A stretch of 64,000 bases of DNA, from the NCBI GenBank assembly GCA_965231765.1, contig OZ246887.1, positions 744,001 through 808,000 on the forward strand, written 5' to 3'. Position 1 is the stretch's first letter. Each line of letters starts with the position of its first letter. A model generated the notes under the pieces. The model was not told the DNA's origin and ran no database searches. It worked only from the letters and a program-made list of their open reading frames with translations. This DNA is from JAAXHF01 sp963665955. GTDB taxonomy: Bacteria > Desulfobacterota > Binatia > Bin18. The translations under genes were made by a program, and so were the position numbers. Positions 54,554 through 63,857 of this stretch are shown here, one piece after another.

Positions 54554-55750
54554 ATGCAGGCATTAGATCATATCAAGGTTCTTGACCTCACACAGTTTGA
54601 AGCCGGCCCGTCGTGTACCGAGATTTTGGCCTTCCTCGGGGCTGATGTGGTTAAGGTCGAATCTCCGAAAGGCGGCGACCAAGGTCGCTACTTGATCTCG
54701 GACAAACCAGGGCTCGACTCACCCTATTTCCTGCTCTTAAACGCCAATAAAAAGAGCGTCTCGCTGAATCTCAAGAGCGACAAAGGAAAAGATCTGCTCA
54801 AAAAGCTTATCCCGCATTTTGACGTTCTGGTCGAAAATTATGGACCAGGTGCGCTTCAGGCATTAGGCTTCGGCTACGATGTTGTCTCAGAAATTAATCC
54901 TCGTATCGTGTATGCCCAGGTCAAAGGTTTTGGCACCTATGGTCCGTATTCAGGATTCAAAAGCTTTGACATGATCGCCCAGGCAACGGGTGGAGCGATG
55001 AGCATTACCGGCACGCCAGACACCCCGCCGCTCAGGCCCGGCCCAACGATTGGCGATACGGGCACCGGTATTCACTGCGCGGTTGGTATTTTGGCTGCCC
55101 TCATGCAGCGCGAAAAGACAGGCAAGGGCCAACGCCTTGAGGTCGCCATGCAAGACGCAGTCGTCAATTTGAGCCGGGTCGGCATGATGGGGCATTACTA
55201 CGGCAGTGTTCCCGCCCCACGCACTGGCAATCGGGTGCCAACGCTGGCCCCAACGGATCTGTATCCCTGCTCGCCAGGTGGTGCAAACGATTATGCGTTT
55301 ATTATTACCACCACACCCGCAATGTGGGAGATTCTGGTCGAGACTATTGGGCGAGAGGATCTCATAAACGATCCAAGATTTACAGATCAGAAGAGCCGCA
55401 ATCAACACGGCGACGAACTCATCGAAATCATTTCCGCCTGGACCAAACAGCGCACCAAGCAGGAAGTCATGAAAGCTCTTGGAGAGGCTGGCGTGCCGTG
55501 CGGAGCCGTGCTGGATAGCGGCGATATTTTGGAAAACGAACAGCTCAAACAGCGCGGCATGATCACCACGATCGAACATCCGACGCGCGGCACATTCACC
55601 ATGCCTGGCTGCGCGGTCCAGCTGTCTGACTCGCCAGTTGAAGTGAAACCTGCCCCGCTGCTGGGCGAACACAACGCCGATATCCTCGGCAAGCTATTAG
55701 GCCTGACCCAGGCGGATTTGGCCGGACTCAAAGAGGAGAAGGTTGTCTAA
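54554..55750 (+). CDS. Family III CoA-transferase (CaiB/BaiF type) 2
   Basis: This resembles the CoA-transferase at 28.8 kb with the same plan: V-L-D-L-T-Q-F-E-A-G-P-S-C, L-G-A-D-V-V-K-V-E, and the catalytic Asp expected in I-G-D-T-G-T-G-I near residue 165. The length, 398, is typical. Ribosome site AAGGAGG precedes the ATG. Neighbours do not define the substrate. Confidence 0.9.
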   Translation: MQALDHIKVLDLTQFEAGPSCTEILAFLGADVVKVESPKGGDQGRYLISDKPGLDSPYFLLLNANKKSVSLNLKSDKGKDLLKKLIPHFDVLVENYGPGALQALGFGYDVVSEINPRIVYAQVKGFGTYGPYSGFKSFDMIAQATGGAMSITGTPDTPPLRPGPTIGDTGTGIHCAVGILAALMQREKTGKGQRLEVAMQDAVVNLSRVGMMGHYYGSVPAPRTGNRVPTLAPTDLYPCSPGGANDYAFIITTTPAMWEILVETIGREDLINDPRFTDQKSRNQHGDELIEIISAWTKQRTKQEVMKALGEAGVPCGAVLDSGDILENEQLKQRGMITTIEHPTRGTFTMPGCAVQLSDSPVEVKPAPLLGEHNADILGKLLGLTQADLAGLKEEKVV

Positions 55751-56651
55751 AAGACAATACGCGATTCTGGTTTGATTTCGGCCCAAAAAAAGGGAGTTAT
55801 ATGCGGTAATGCCCAAATCCATTCGCTAATCCGATGAAGCAAAGAAGAATGGGGAGATACTTGCTGCGCCAATCGTGAACGACATAACTGCGGGAGCACT
55901 CAACTTGTTGGTAAGGCTCAGGGCAGAATGGGATAACGAATGGACAACGGTAGAAGTCTGGATCGCTTCTTCGCCTGACGCTACGCATAAACCACGTATT
56001 GGGTTTGAGGGTGGAACCCTACAAGTCCAATTCAAATGGAAAGTCAGCAATGAACATTACACCGCTTGGACTCCCATTCAGCTTGTGACGCCAGAAAAAC
56101 CCTAGTTAGAGGCAGAATGGAATGTCGTAGCCGGGAGGTATGAAGTTCGCACTCATTGTCATAATGGTGTCGTTGACGGAATTTCGCCACAGACTTAAAG
56201 GGCTTGGCGAAGAGGGCTGGGTTGCAATGAAAGGCATATTTGTCGGCAAACGTGGACCAAATGTGAAGATTACAACGGGCACGTCAGGCATTGACTATGA
56301 ATGCCAAGTACGTCATGTCGCAACAAATGAGAAGGATGTCACATAAGAACAAGAGGCGGAGACGGAAGAGACCGAAGAAAACCCCATTATGTGTAATTCC
56401 CCCAAAAAACCGCAAATAGGCACAGGATATCCCTGAAAAGGTAGGGAAATAGGGGGCAACAGTCCGAAAACTCTCCCAGGATTTGCCTGAATTGGGTTAA
56501 TCCGTAGTGACTCAGGGTCATTCCAAGCTGTTTTGAGTTGTTTTGATCTGTTTTCAGATGGCTCTAGATGCTGCTCGGAAAGCATAGCGCTAAAATGGAA
56601 ATCAGCAAGGAATTGCTTGATTCTAGTTCCGACAAAAGAGAAGATACGACA
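55751..56651. other. Low-coding gap with two small hypothetical frames
   Basis: About 900 bp with weak coding signal and lower GC than its neighbours by eye. Two frames are possible: GTG 55875 to 56105 (76 residues) and ATG 56140 to 56346 (68 residues, with GGGAGG one base upstream). Neither has a recognisable domain. They may be remnants or novel small genes. A frame just before 56652 overlaps the next gene's start. Confidence 0.35.
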
Positions 56652-57122
56652 ATGAAATTGGCTCACATCGTGCTAGGCATCCTGCTCTCAGGCTGTAGCG
56701 CTACTACTGCTCCCCCCCCTACTGCTCCCGTCTCCCCACCCCTCCCCATCATAGCCGGCCTCAAGGACGACAGCGTTCAAATTCAGATCGAATGGCCCCC
56801 ACTACCACCTGCTGGTTTCTCGACGCCCCAAGAGATCTATGCCAGAAACATGGCTGCCATAGACCTGGCAAGTAAGGGCGAACGGGCCTTTCCCCCCGCC
56901 GCCAAGGCCGAAGCCAAGGTCAGGGAGGGGTGCGCCCTTCACAATAGGACGCCCTCTACTGAGCTGTCCCGTCGCTGCATCTCAAGCTACTCAGGAGTGC
57001 CAGGATACAGCTTCTGCAGGGTCTACCATATCCTCTTTGCCTGCGTGGAGACCAAACAGACAGGCAATCAGACCTCATCGGAAAACTCCACCGACAACGG
57101 ACAAAAGAGCCTCACAAATTGA
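56652..57122 (+). CDS. Hypothetical Pro-rich lipoprotein
   Basis: A lipobox (I-L-L-S-G-C, Cys15) is followed by Pro-rich sequence and six more cysteines in the C-terminal half, likely disulphide-bonded. Start ATG 56652 has no strong ribosome site; an upstream start at 56568 would place the lipobox too far in. Family not recognised. Confidence 0.6.
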   Translation: MKLAHIVLGILLSGCSATTAPPPTAPVSPPLPIIAGLKDDSVQIQIEWPPLPPAGFSTPQEIYARNMAAIDLASKGERAFPPAAKAEAKVREGCALHNRTPSTELSRRCISSYSGVPGYSFCRVYHILFACVETKQTGNQTSSENSTDNGQKSLTN

Positions 57123-57168
57123 GTGTGTATTCAGGCGCAATCTGCATCCGTTAAGTTAGCGCCCATCT

Positions 57169-57633
57169 ATGATTGCTGAACGGCAGAAAAACTGTTGTTT
57201 TTCGTTCATCATTGCGATTCTCCTGGCCGCCTGCGCCTCGTCGTCCCCCAAGGTTGTTCTGCACCCACAAACTGGAGACCCCATACACGTTAGCGTAGAA
57301 ATCGCCAACACCCCTGAAAAACGTCGCTACGGCCTCATGTACCGCAAAGACATGCCGGAAGATCATGGCATGCTGTTTCTCTTTCCCAGAGAGACGCCGC
57401 AGTCCTTTTGGATGAAAAACACCGTTCTTTCTTTAGATATCGTATACATCAACGCTGCTCGGACAATCATTCACATTGGCGCTCACACAACCCCATTTTC
57501 AGAAGCTCCAATCCCGTCCGGACAGCCTGCCCAGTTTGTCCTTGAAGTCAACGCTGGATTTTGTGAACGGCATGGCATTGCGAGCGGAGATCAGGTAGAG
57601 TTTGTCCGCGTACCAGCTCTCCCTGTGCGATAG
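57169..57633 (+). CDS. DUF192-domain lipoprotein
   Basis: This has a signal with a lipobox-like L-L-A-A-C and the DUF192 pattern: V-E-I-A-N-T-P-E-K-R-R-Y-G-L-M-Y-R, F-P-R-E-T-P-Q-S-F-W-M-K-N-T and L-E-V-N-A-G-F. DUF192 proteins are secreted and of unknown function. It is 46 bp downstream of the preceding lipoprotein gene. Confidence 0.85.
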   Translation: MIAERQKNCCFSFIIAILLAACASSSPKVVLHPQTGDPIHVSVEIANTPEKRRYGLMYRKDMPEDHGMLFLFPRETPQSFWMKNTVLSLDIVYINAARTIIHIGAHTTPFSEAPIPSGQPAQFVLEVNAGFCERHGIASGDQVEFVRVPALPVR

Positions 57634-57741
57634 CTTAGGGTAATCGCAGCTCTTTTCTCGTCCCTTCCTTGATATTTTGTGTCCCCCATATTACAAGATT
57701 CGGGACCCACAGCTCTCGAAGGGGGAGAATAGGATCAATCT

Positions 57742-59292
57742 ATGGGCTTGCAGGAAAATTTACACGAACTCACGCGCCGTAACGAAGAAGCGCTTCAGGG
57801 CGGCGGTCCGGCACGTATTCAGCGCCACCACGAGCAGGGCAAACTGACGGCTCGTGAACGGATCGAGCTACTTCTTGATACAGGCAGCTTTGTTGAGCTG
57901 GACCGTTTCAAAACCCACCGGTGTACCGACTTCGACATGGACAAGCAGAAGACACCGGGCGACGGAGTGGTAACCGGCTACGGCACGGTTGATGGGCGCC
58001 AAGTCTTTCTCTTTTCGCAAGACTTCACCGTGTTCGGCGGCAGCCTATCCGGCGCATTTTCGGAAAAAGTTTGCAAAGTCATGGATATAGCAGTCAAAAC
58101 CGGCTGCCCAATGATCGGTATTAACGACTCGGGGGGCGCCCGCATTCAGGAAGGCGTGGCTAGTCTGGCTGGGTATGCCAATATTTTCCACCGGAATGTG
58201 AAATCCTCTGGCGTTGTGCCCCAGATTTCAGCCATTATGGGGCCGTGCGCGGGTGGTGCAGTGTATTCGCCAGCCATGACAGACTTCATCTGCATGGTCG
58301 AAGACACCAGCTATATGTTCATCACTGGCCCAGAAGTTGTCCGCACTGTCACCCAAGAAGAAGTCACGATGCAAGAGCTGGGCGGCGCGGCCACTCATGG
58401 GATGAAGAGCGGCGTCTCTCACTTTGCCTCGCCGAGTGAACGCGAAAGTTTGCATACCATCCGGGAACTGTTGAGCTTTCTGCCCAGCAATAATATGGAA
58501 GATCCGCCGTTTCGGCCGAACAACGATGACCCAAATCGGCGCGATGAAAATCTGAACAGCCTGATTCCAGATAATTCGAACAAACCCTACGATATTAAAG
58601 AGATCATCAAAACCGTCGTTGATGAGAACTATTTTCTTGAAGTTCAAAAGGACTATGCCCGTAATATCGTTGTAGGTTTTGTCCGTTTAGCGGGCCGGAC
58701 AGTTGGCATTGTCGCCAATCAACCCGCGTTTCTGGCCGGGGTGCTCGATATTGACGCCTCAGTCAAAGGCGGTCGTTTTGTGCGCTTTTGCGATGCGTTT
58801 AATATTCCCATCGTGACGTTTGTCGATGTGCCAGGCTTCCTGCCCGGCACGTCACAAGAATACGGTGGCATTATTCGTCACGGAGCCAAGCTGCTGTACG
58901 CCTACTGCGAAGCCACCGTTCCGCTGGTGTCCATCATCACCCGCAAGGCGTACGGTGGTGCGTATGTGGTGATGTCGAGTAAAGAGATTGGCGGGGATAT
59001 TAATCTCGCGTATCCGAGTGCCGAGATCGCAGTCATGGGTCCGGATGGCGCAGTGAATATCATCCACCGCAGTGCGATCAGCAAAGCCGAAGAACCCGAT
59101 GCAGAGCGTGAACGGCTGGTCAACGAGTACCGGCAGACCTTTGCCAACCCGTTTAAAGCCGCAGAACTCGGTTATATCGATGAGATTATCATGCCTGCTG
59201 ATACGCGCCGCCATCTCATTCAGGCACTCGATATGTTGCGTAACAAGCGGGAGCAAAATCCGCCCCGTAAGCACGGCAATATACCGCTGTAA
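57742..59292 (+). CDS. Acyl-CoA carboxylase beta subunit (carboxyltransferase)
   Basis: This is the carboxyltransferase half of a propionyl-CoA or acetyl-CoA carboxylase. G-G-S-L-S-G-A-F-S-E-K, N-D-S-G-G-A-R-I-Q-E-G, G-P-C-A-G-G-A-V-Y-S-P (oxyanion holes) and R-K-A-Y-G-G-A-Y-V-V-M are present, and length 516 is typical of PccB/AccD5 proteins. It starts the operon of biotin carboxylase, carrier protein and a ThyX-like gene. A substrate of propionyl-CoA is favoured by length and split organisation but not proven. Confidence 0.93.
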   Translation: MGLQENLHELTRRNEEALQGGGPARIQRHHEQGKLTARERIELLLDTGSFVELDRFKTHRCTDFDMDKQKTPGDGVVTGYGTVDGRQVFLFSQDFTVFGGSLSGAFSEKVCKVMDIAVKTGCPMIGINDSGGARIQEGVASLAGYANIFHRNVKSSGVVPQISAIMGPCAGGAVYSPAMTDFICMVEDTSYMFITGPEVVRTVTQEEVTMQELGGAATHGMKSGVSHFASPSERESLHTIRELLSFLPSNNMEDPPFRPNNDDPNRRDENLNSLIPDNSNKPYDIKEIIKTVVDENYFLEVQKDYARNIVVGFVRLAGRTVGIVANQPAFLAGVLDIDASVKGGRFVRFCDAFNIPIVTFVDVPGFLPGTSQEYGGIIRHGAKLLYAYCEATVPLVSIITRKAYGGAYVVMSSKEIGGDINLAYPSAEIAVMGPDGAVNIIHRSAISKAEEPDAERERLVNEYRQTFANPFKAAELGYIDEIIMPADTRRHLIQALDMLRNKREQNPPRKHGNIPL

Positions 59293-59351
59293 GAGCGGTC
59301 AGCCCTCAGCCTCAAAGGATTTTTTAAAAGCTGCAAACTGAAAACTCTGGA

Positions 59352-60860
59352 ATGACTATGTTCAAACGTATTTTAATCGCCAATCGAGGAGAAATCGCTG
59401 TCCGCGTGATTCGGGCGTGCCGGGAATTGGGTGTTGAAACGGTTGCTGTGTATTCGGAGGCTGACCGAACCGCCTTACACGTGCAATACGCGGATTACGC
59501 CTATCCTATTGGCCCTTCGCCTTCGGCTGAGAGCTATCTCGTTATGGATAAAATCCTTGCGGTAGCCAAAAAGAGCGGGGCTGAGGGTATTCACCCGGGT
59601 TATGGCTTTTTGTCTGAACGAGCACCGTTTGCCAGGGCATGTCAGGACGCTGGAATGACGTTTATCGGTCCCAACCCCGAAGCGATTGAAAAGATGGGCG
59701 ACAAAGTCACCGCCCGGGGGCTTATGCAACAGGCAAATGTCCCGGTTGTACCCGGCACCGATGTCCTGGGCGACGAAGACGAAGTCATCGCAGCGGCGGA
59801 GCAAATTGGTTTTCCGGTCATGTTTAAAGCCTCGGCCGGTGGTGGTGGCAAAGGCATGCGGATGGTTAGTGCGCACGACGAAGTTGTATCAGCGCTACGC
59901 GGCGTGCGTTCCGAAGCCAAGTCATCGTTCGGCGATGACCGTATGTACATGGAAAAGTTTATCGAGAAACCGCGCCATGTTGAGGTCCAAGTCTTGGCTG
60001 ACACCTTTGGCCATACGATCCATCTGTACGAACGCGAGTGCTCGCTGCAACGCCGCCACCAAAAGGTCATTGAGGAATCGCCCTCCATGGCCATTGATCA
60101 GAGCGTCCGTGAGCAAATGGGCAAAGTCGCAGTTGATGCCGCTAAAGCCGTCAATTACGTCGGCGCAGGAACAGTCGAGTTCCTAGTTGACGCCCATCAG
60201 AACTTTTATTTCCTGGAGATGAACACCCGGATTCAGGTCGAGCATCCGGTCACGGAAATGGTCACCGGCGTTGATCTGGTCAAAGCTCAAATCGAGATTG
60301 CAGCGGGCCAGCATCTGACACTCCAGCAAGAAGACATTCAACAGCGTGGCTGGGCAGTTGAGTGCCGTATCTATGCCGAAGATCCAGCCCATGATTTTTT
60401 TCCTTCGCCCGGACGTATTCAAGTCTTACGGACACCCGGCGGCAGCGGTGTCCGCGATGATAGCGGCGTGTACGAAGGCTGGGCAGTCCCGATCTTCTAT
60501 GACCCAATGATTTCCAAACTGTGCACCCACGGTGCCACTCGGGACGAGGCAATCCAGCGTATGCTGCGCGCGCTGCAAGAGTATACCGTTGAAGGAATCA
60601 TCACCAACATTCCGTTCCACCGCTGGGCGCTCCAGCATCCTCGATTTGTGGCCGGTGATCTTGATACAGGTTTTATTCCCCAGGAATACCACGGGCTGCC
60701 GTTTGAAGAAGATAATCTACACCAAGAAGTTTTGCTCTCGGCCGCAGCCCTAGCCGCGTATCATAAAGACCAATCCATTAAACACAGCCTGCCCGAGAGC
60801 GACAGTAGCGGCACCGTCTCGGCCTGGCGTTCGATAGGCTGGCGAGAGGGTGTGAGATAA
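59352..60860 (+). CDS. Acyl-CoA carboxylase biotin carboxylase subunit
   Basis: This ATP-grasp enzyme carboxylates biotin. The ATP-binding G-G-G-G-K-G-M-R-M-V, E-K-F-I-E-K-P-R-H, Y-E-R-E-C-S-L-Q-R-R-H-Q-K and M-N-T-R-I-Q-V-E-H-P motifs are clear. It is 502 residues, longer than AccC (about 450), with the tail entering a carboxylase linker, while the carrier domain is a separate gene, so the alpha subunit is split in two. The next gene is 51 bp away. Confidence 0.93.
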   Translation: MTMFKRILIANRGEIAVRVIRACRELGVETVAVYSEADRTALHVQYADYAYPIGPSPSAESYLVMDKILAVAKKSGAEGIHPGYGFLSERAPFARACQDAGMTFIGPNPEAIEKMGDKVTARGLMQQANVPVVPGTDVLGDEDEVIAAAEQIGFPVMFKASAGGGGKGMRMVSAHDEVVSALRGVRSEAKSSFGDDRMYMEKFIEKPRHVEVQVLADTFGHTIHLYERECSLQRRHQKVIEESPSMAIDQSVREQMGKVAVDAAKAVNYVGAGTVEFLVDAHQNFYFLEMNTRIQVEHPVTEMVTGVDLVKAQIEIAAGQHLTLQQEDIQQRGWAVECRIYAEDPAHDFFPSPGRIQVLRTPGGSGVRDDSGVYEGWAVPIFYDPMISKLCTHGATRDEAIQRMLRALQEYTVEGIITNIPFHRWALQHPRFVAGDLDTGFIPQEYHGLPFEEDNLHQEVLLSAAALAAYHKDQSIKHSLPESDSSGTVSAWRSIGWREGVR

Positions 60861-60911
60861 CGGAGAGCTTTGAGCTCAAGGACTGAAGACCGAAAGACTG
60901 AGTGACTTATT

Positions 60912-61415
60912 ATGGCGTATATTGCAACGCTCGGTGAGCAGACACATAAGATCGAAGTCCATGAACTGGAAGAAGACCACCTGTACCGGATTGTCATAGA
61001 CGACAACGAGCGCACCGTGGATGGCCGACAGCTGTCAGCCCATATGTATTCGCTGCTGGTGGACGACCAATCGTTTACGATCGACGTCACGTCCAAAGAG
61101 GAGGACTACACGGTTTCGTGCGAAGGCAAGACGTTTCAGGTCAAACTGCTTGACGAACGCCGCGCCCTGCGACCAGGTGAAAGCGCTGGGAGTGGCGCAG
61201 GCGACACACAAGTCCGGTCTTTTATGCCTGGCAAGGTTGTCGAGGTCCTTGTGGCTGTCGGTGATGCAGTTGAAAAAGACCAGGCCGTCTTGGTCATCGA
61301 AGCCATGAAAATGGAAAATGAGGTCCACACGTCTACGGCTGGGACGGTGAAAGGCATTCATGTCGCCCAGGGTCAAGCCGTTGAATCTGGTGAATTATTG
61401 ATTGAGCTGGAGTGA
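60912..61415 (+). CDS. Biotin carboxyl carrier protein of the acyl-CoA carboxylase
   Basis: The C-terminal biotinyl domain has the biotin site E-A-M-K-M-E-N-E near residue 133 and the expected surrounding M-P-G-K-V and G-D-A-V-E-K-D. The first 85 residues resemble the linker (BT-like) domain that joins biotin carboxylase to the carrier in fused alpha subunits. Its TGA overlaps the next gene's ATG (TGATG). Confidence 0.93.
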   Translation: MAYIATLGEQTHKIEVHELEEDHLYRIVIDDNERTVDGRQLSAHMYSLLVDDQSFTIDVTSKEEDYTVSCEGKTFQVKLLDERRALRPGESAGSGAGDTQVRSFMPGKVVEVLVAVGDAVEKDQAVLVIEAMKMENEVHTSTAGTVKGIHVAQGQAVESGELLIELE

Positions 61416-63118
61416 TGAGCGATACCTTTTCGCCTACAGATCAACACAACTTAGCCCCCTTCTTCACCAATCTCACTGATGACATCTTTGGCTTGAAGCT
61501 GCCTCAAGAAGTGGCTGGTGCGCTCTTCTCGCGCTACAGCCGCTCCAACAAAAGTCTGCGCCGCATCTTTCGAGACGAATTCTTAGGCGAATTCTTCGAC
61601 AACACCGATCTCCAAACCGCCGACCTGCCAGGCACGCAGGATCCCGGAACCGGTCAAACAGAGAATTTAGCCAATACAGATAACGCAGACGCACTCCAAA
61701 AAGCCCGTGCCTTCTATGATCGCGTTTTAGTTGGCTATGGAGATGATTCTGTTGCTCAGCTCGGCGGAGCGCACATCGCGTGCGAAAATATCTCGAACGT
61801 CGCCGCAAAGTTGATCGAAGATGCACGGATCGGTATTGCTCCGTTAGAAAAATCCACCCGTTATGTCCGCTTCGATACCACAGACGACACAGGCGAATTT
61901 CTGTTTGCAAAAGAGCCCACAATCATGGCCTCGCCACATCGAGATGCCTATCTCAGCGGCATGCGTCAGCTCTTCGAGGCCTATGCAGCACAGATGGAGC
62001 CGATGATCGCCTTTATGCGGCGTAGTCTCCCAATCGAAACCGTCGAGTGGAAACACCCCCAGACTGGCGAGCCATTGACCTATAAAGACACGGAGTCCGA
62101 TGCCAAGCTCCAGCGCTGGGCCGAAGGCGCGTATCGTTCAACCGTGCGTGCCCAAGCTTGCGATGTCTTGCGTCAGTATCTTCCAGCTGCGACCTTGACC
62201 AACGTCGGCATCTTTGGCGTCGGCCAGGCATTTGAGCATCTGCTCAACAAGCTCTACTCACAGCCGCTTGAGGAGGGCCAGACCATTGCCCACGGCATGC
62301 ACACCGCCCTCAACGCCCTTATTCCATCGTTTGTGAAACGTGCCAAACCTAGCTCGTACTTGAGCGACACATATGCGAGCGTGCGCACGATTGCAGCTGA
62401 GCTTTTACAATCATCATCAGTAGAGCCTAGTCAATCAGTCCACCTGATCGATTATGATGACGATGCCGAAGACAAAATCCTCGCGGCCATTCTCTACCCG
62501 CATGTCCGCCAGCCACTCCAGCAATTGCGGACAGTCGTCAAAAATCTATCAGCCGCGCCCAGAGCCCAGATCTTCAACGAATATATCGCCCGCCGCGCCC
62601 ACCGCCGCGAGAAGCCCGGCCGCGCCTTAGAGCAGGCGTATTACACGTTTGATATTGTCGGCAATCTGGGTCTATATCGTGACCTCCAGCGTCACCGTCT
62701 TTTGACCCAAGAGCGCCAAGACTTCACCACTTCCCACGGCTACGACATTCCACAAGAAATCGAAGAAGCCGGCTTCAAAGACGCCTTTGCACGCAGCATG
62801 GACCAGACGGCAGAGCTATACAAACAGATCTACCGCGACTTCCCTATTCAGGCCCAATACGTCGTACCTTTTGCCTATCGGATCCGGTGGACAATGAAAA
62901 TGAACCTACGCGAAGCCGTCCACATTGGCGAGCTGCGCACCATGCCCCAAGGCCACCCCGACTATCGCCTGATTGTCCAAGACATGTGGCGCCAGATCCA
63001 AGCTGTCCACCCGCTCCTCGCCCAAAGCGCCAAGTTCCTAGACTGGAACACATACCGACTCGGCCGACTCCAGTCTGAGATGCGGACTGAGTATAAGAGG
63101 GATAGGACTGAGCGCTGA
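61415..63118 (+). CDS. Degenerate ThyX-like protein, double-domain
   Basis: This 567-residue protein looks like two ThyX (FAD-dependent thymidylate synthase) domains in tandem. The canonical ThyX signature R-H-R-x2-S-x-N-E-x-S-x-R appears as R426-H-R-L-L-T-Q-E-R-Q-D-F: the RHR is kept but Ser becomes Thr and N-E becomes E-R. The N-terminal half has G-Y-G-D-D-S-V-A-Q-L and the S-T-R-Y-V segment of the family. It overlaps the carrier gene by one base. A different enzymatic role, perhaps on nucleotides or another flavin reaction, is possible. The start is ATG 61415. Confidence 0.8.
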   Translation: MSDTFSPTDQHNLAPFFTNLTDDIFGLKLPQEVAGALFSRYSRSNKSLRRIFRDEFLGEFFDNTDLQTADLPGTQDPGTGQTENLANTDNADALQKARAFYDRVLVGYGDDSVAQLGGAHIACENISNVAAKLIEDARIGIAPLEKSTRYVRFDTTDDTGEFLFAKEPTIMASPHRDAYLSGMRQLFEAYAAQMEPMIAFMRRSLPIETVEWKHPQTGEPLTYKDTESDAKLQRWAEGAYRSTVRAQACDVLRQYLPAATLTNVGIFGVGQAFEHLLNKLYSQPLEEGQTIAHGMHTALNALIPSFVKRAKPSSYLSDTYASVRTIAAELLQSSSVEPSQSVHLIDYDDDAEDKILAAILYPHVRQPLQQLRTVVKNLSAAPRAQIFNEYIARRAHRREKPGRALEQAYYTFDIVGNLGLYRDLQRHRLLTQERQDFTTSHGYDIPQEIEEAGFKDAFARSMDQTAELYKQIYRDFPIQAQYVVPFAYRIRWTMKMNLREAVHIGELRTMPQGHPDYRLIVQDMWRQIQAVHPLLAQSAKFLDWNTYRLGRLQSEMRTEYKRDRTER

Positions 63119-63182
63119 GGACTGAGTGCTGAGTCTTTGCCTACGGCCCTTCACTCAGTCCCCAGTCCTCGTTACTCAGTCC
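63104..63182. repeat. GGACTGAG/CTCAGTCC inverted-repeat cluster between convergent genes
   Basis: GGACTGAG at 63105-63112 and 63119-63126 pair with CTCAGTCC at 63154-63161 and 63175-63182. The set overlaps the stop of the ThyX-like gene and ends just before the stop of the convergent EthD gene. It could form a strong two-way hairpin terminator. A similar GGACTGAAGACCGAAAGACTGAG string occurs near 60880, so the motif may be dispersed. Confidence 0.55.
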
Positions 63183-63185
63183 TTC

Positions 63186-63857
63186 TTAGCCCCACTTCAC
63201 CTGATGCTCTTGGGCCACAAAACTGACCGCCAGGTCCAAGTCCAGAAACTTGCCGCCATCCGGCCACGATTCTTCCTGAAATTCGTCTGAGTCCAGCATC
63301 GTCTGATACGCTGCGGGGCTATCAAGCCATAACTGGGCAACACCGTCCCAGCGCGGTTCGGCGTACTGATAGGCGGCATCTATCACATGACATTGGACAT
63401 ACCGGCGCAGCCCAGGCAGCCGTTTGACGATCGGTCCGTGCACCTCAACCCAGTATTTTCTGAAGTCGGCCAGCGACATGCCAGGCTTGCGTTTGAGTTG
63501 AAAAATACCTTTGGTCAACTGAGGAGTTTGGGGTCCATCCAAAATCACATGATCTTCTGTCACCATCCACTCGACCCGGTTCATATCAATGAAATTCGGC
63601 TCATCAAGCAGCGCACCATTTAGATATTCAGGCGTCAATCGAAGAGCGAGAAAGTCGGCTTCATTCTTCAACCAGGATTCAGCTGCCCCATCATACGACG
63701 AATTGCTGCCCTCAAACGGGATGCGGTGACTCTGCTCATAGCGAGACAGTTGCTGAATTTTTGCCGCAATTGGCCCATGCGTCTCCCGCCAATAACGATG
63801 GAATTCAGTCTCACTCAGCGACGCTTTTCGCGTGATAAAATACAGTACATGAATCAT
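63186..63857 (-). CDS. Tandem EthD-domain protein
   Basis: Two EthD/dimeric alpha-beta-barrel repeats are visible: F-H-R-Y-W-R-E-T-H-G-P-I near residue 22 and F-R-K-Y-W-V-E-V-H-G-P-I near residue 135, each with a following R-Y-x-Q-x-H/C-H. EthD domains occur with P450 ether degradation and other catabolic genes. The start ATG 63857 follows GAGGAGG. No neighbouring oxygenase is in the window. Confidence 0.88.
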   Translation of the reverse strand: MIHVLYFITRKASLSETEFHRYWRETHGPIAAKIQQLSRYEQSHRIPFEGSNSSYDGAAESWLKNEADFLALRLTPEYLNGALLDEPNFIDMNRVEWMVTEDHVILDGPQTPQLTKGIFQLKRKPGMSLADFRKYWVEVHGPIVKRLPGLRRYVQCHVIDAAYQYAEPRWDGVAQLWLDSPAAYQTMLDSDEFQEESWPDGGKFLDLDLAVSFVAQEHQVKWG

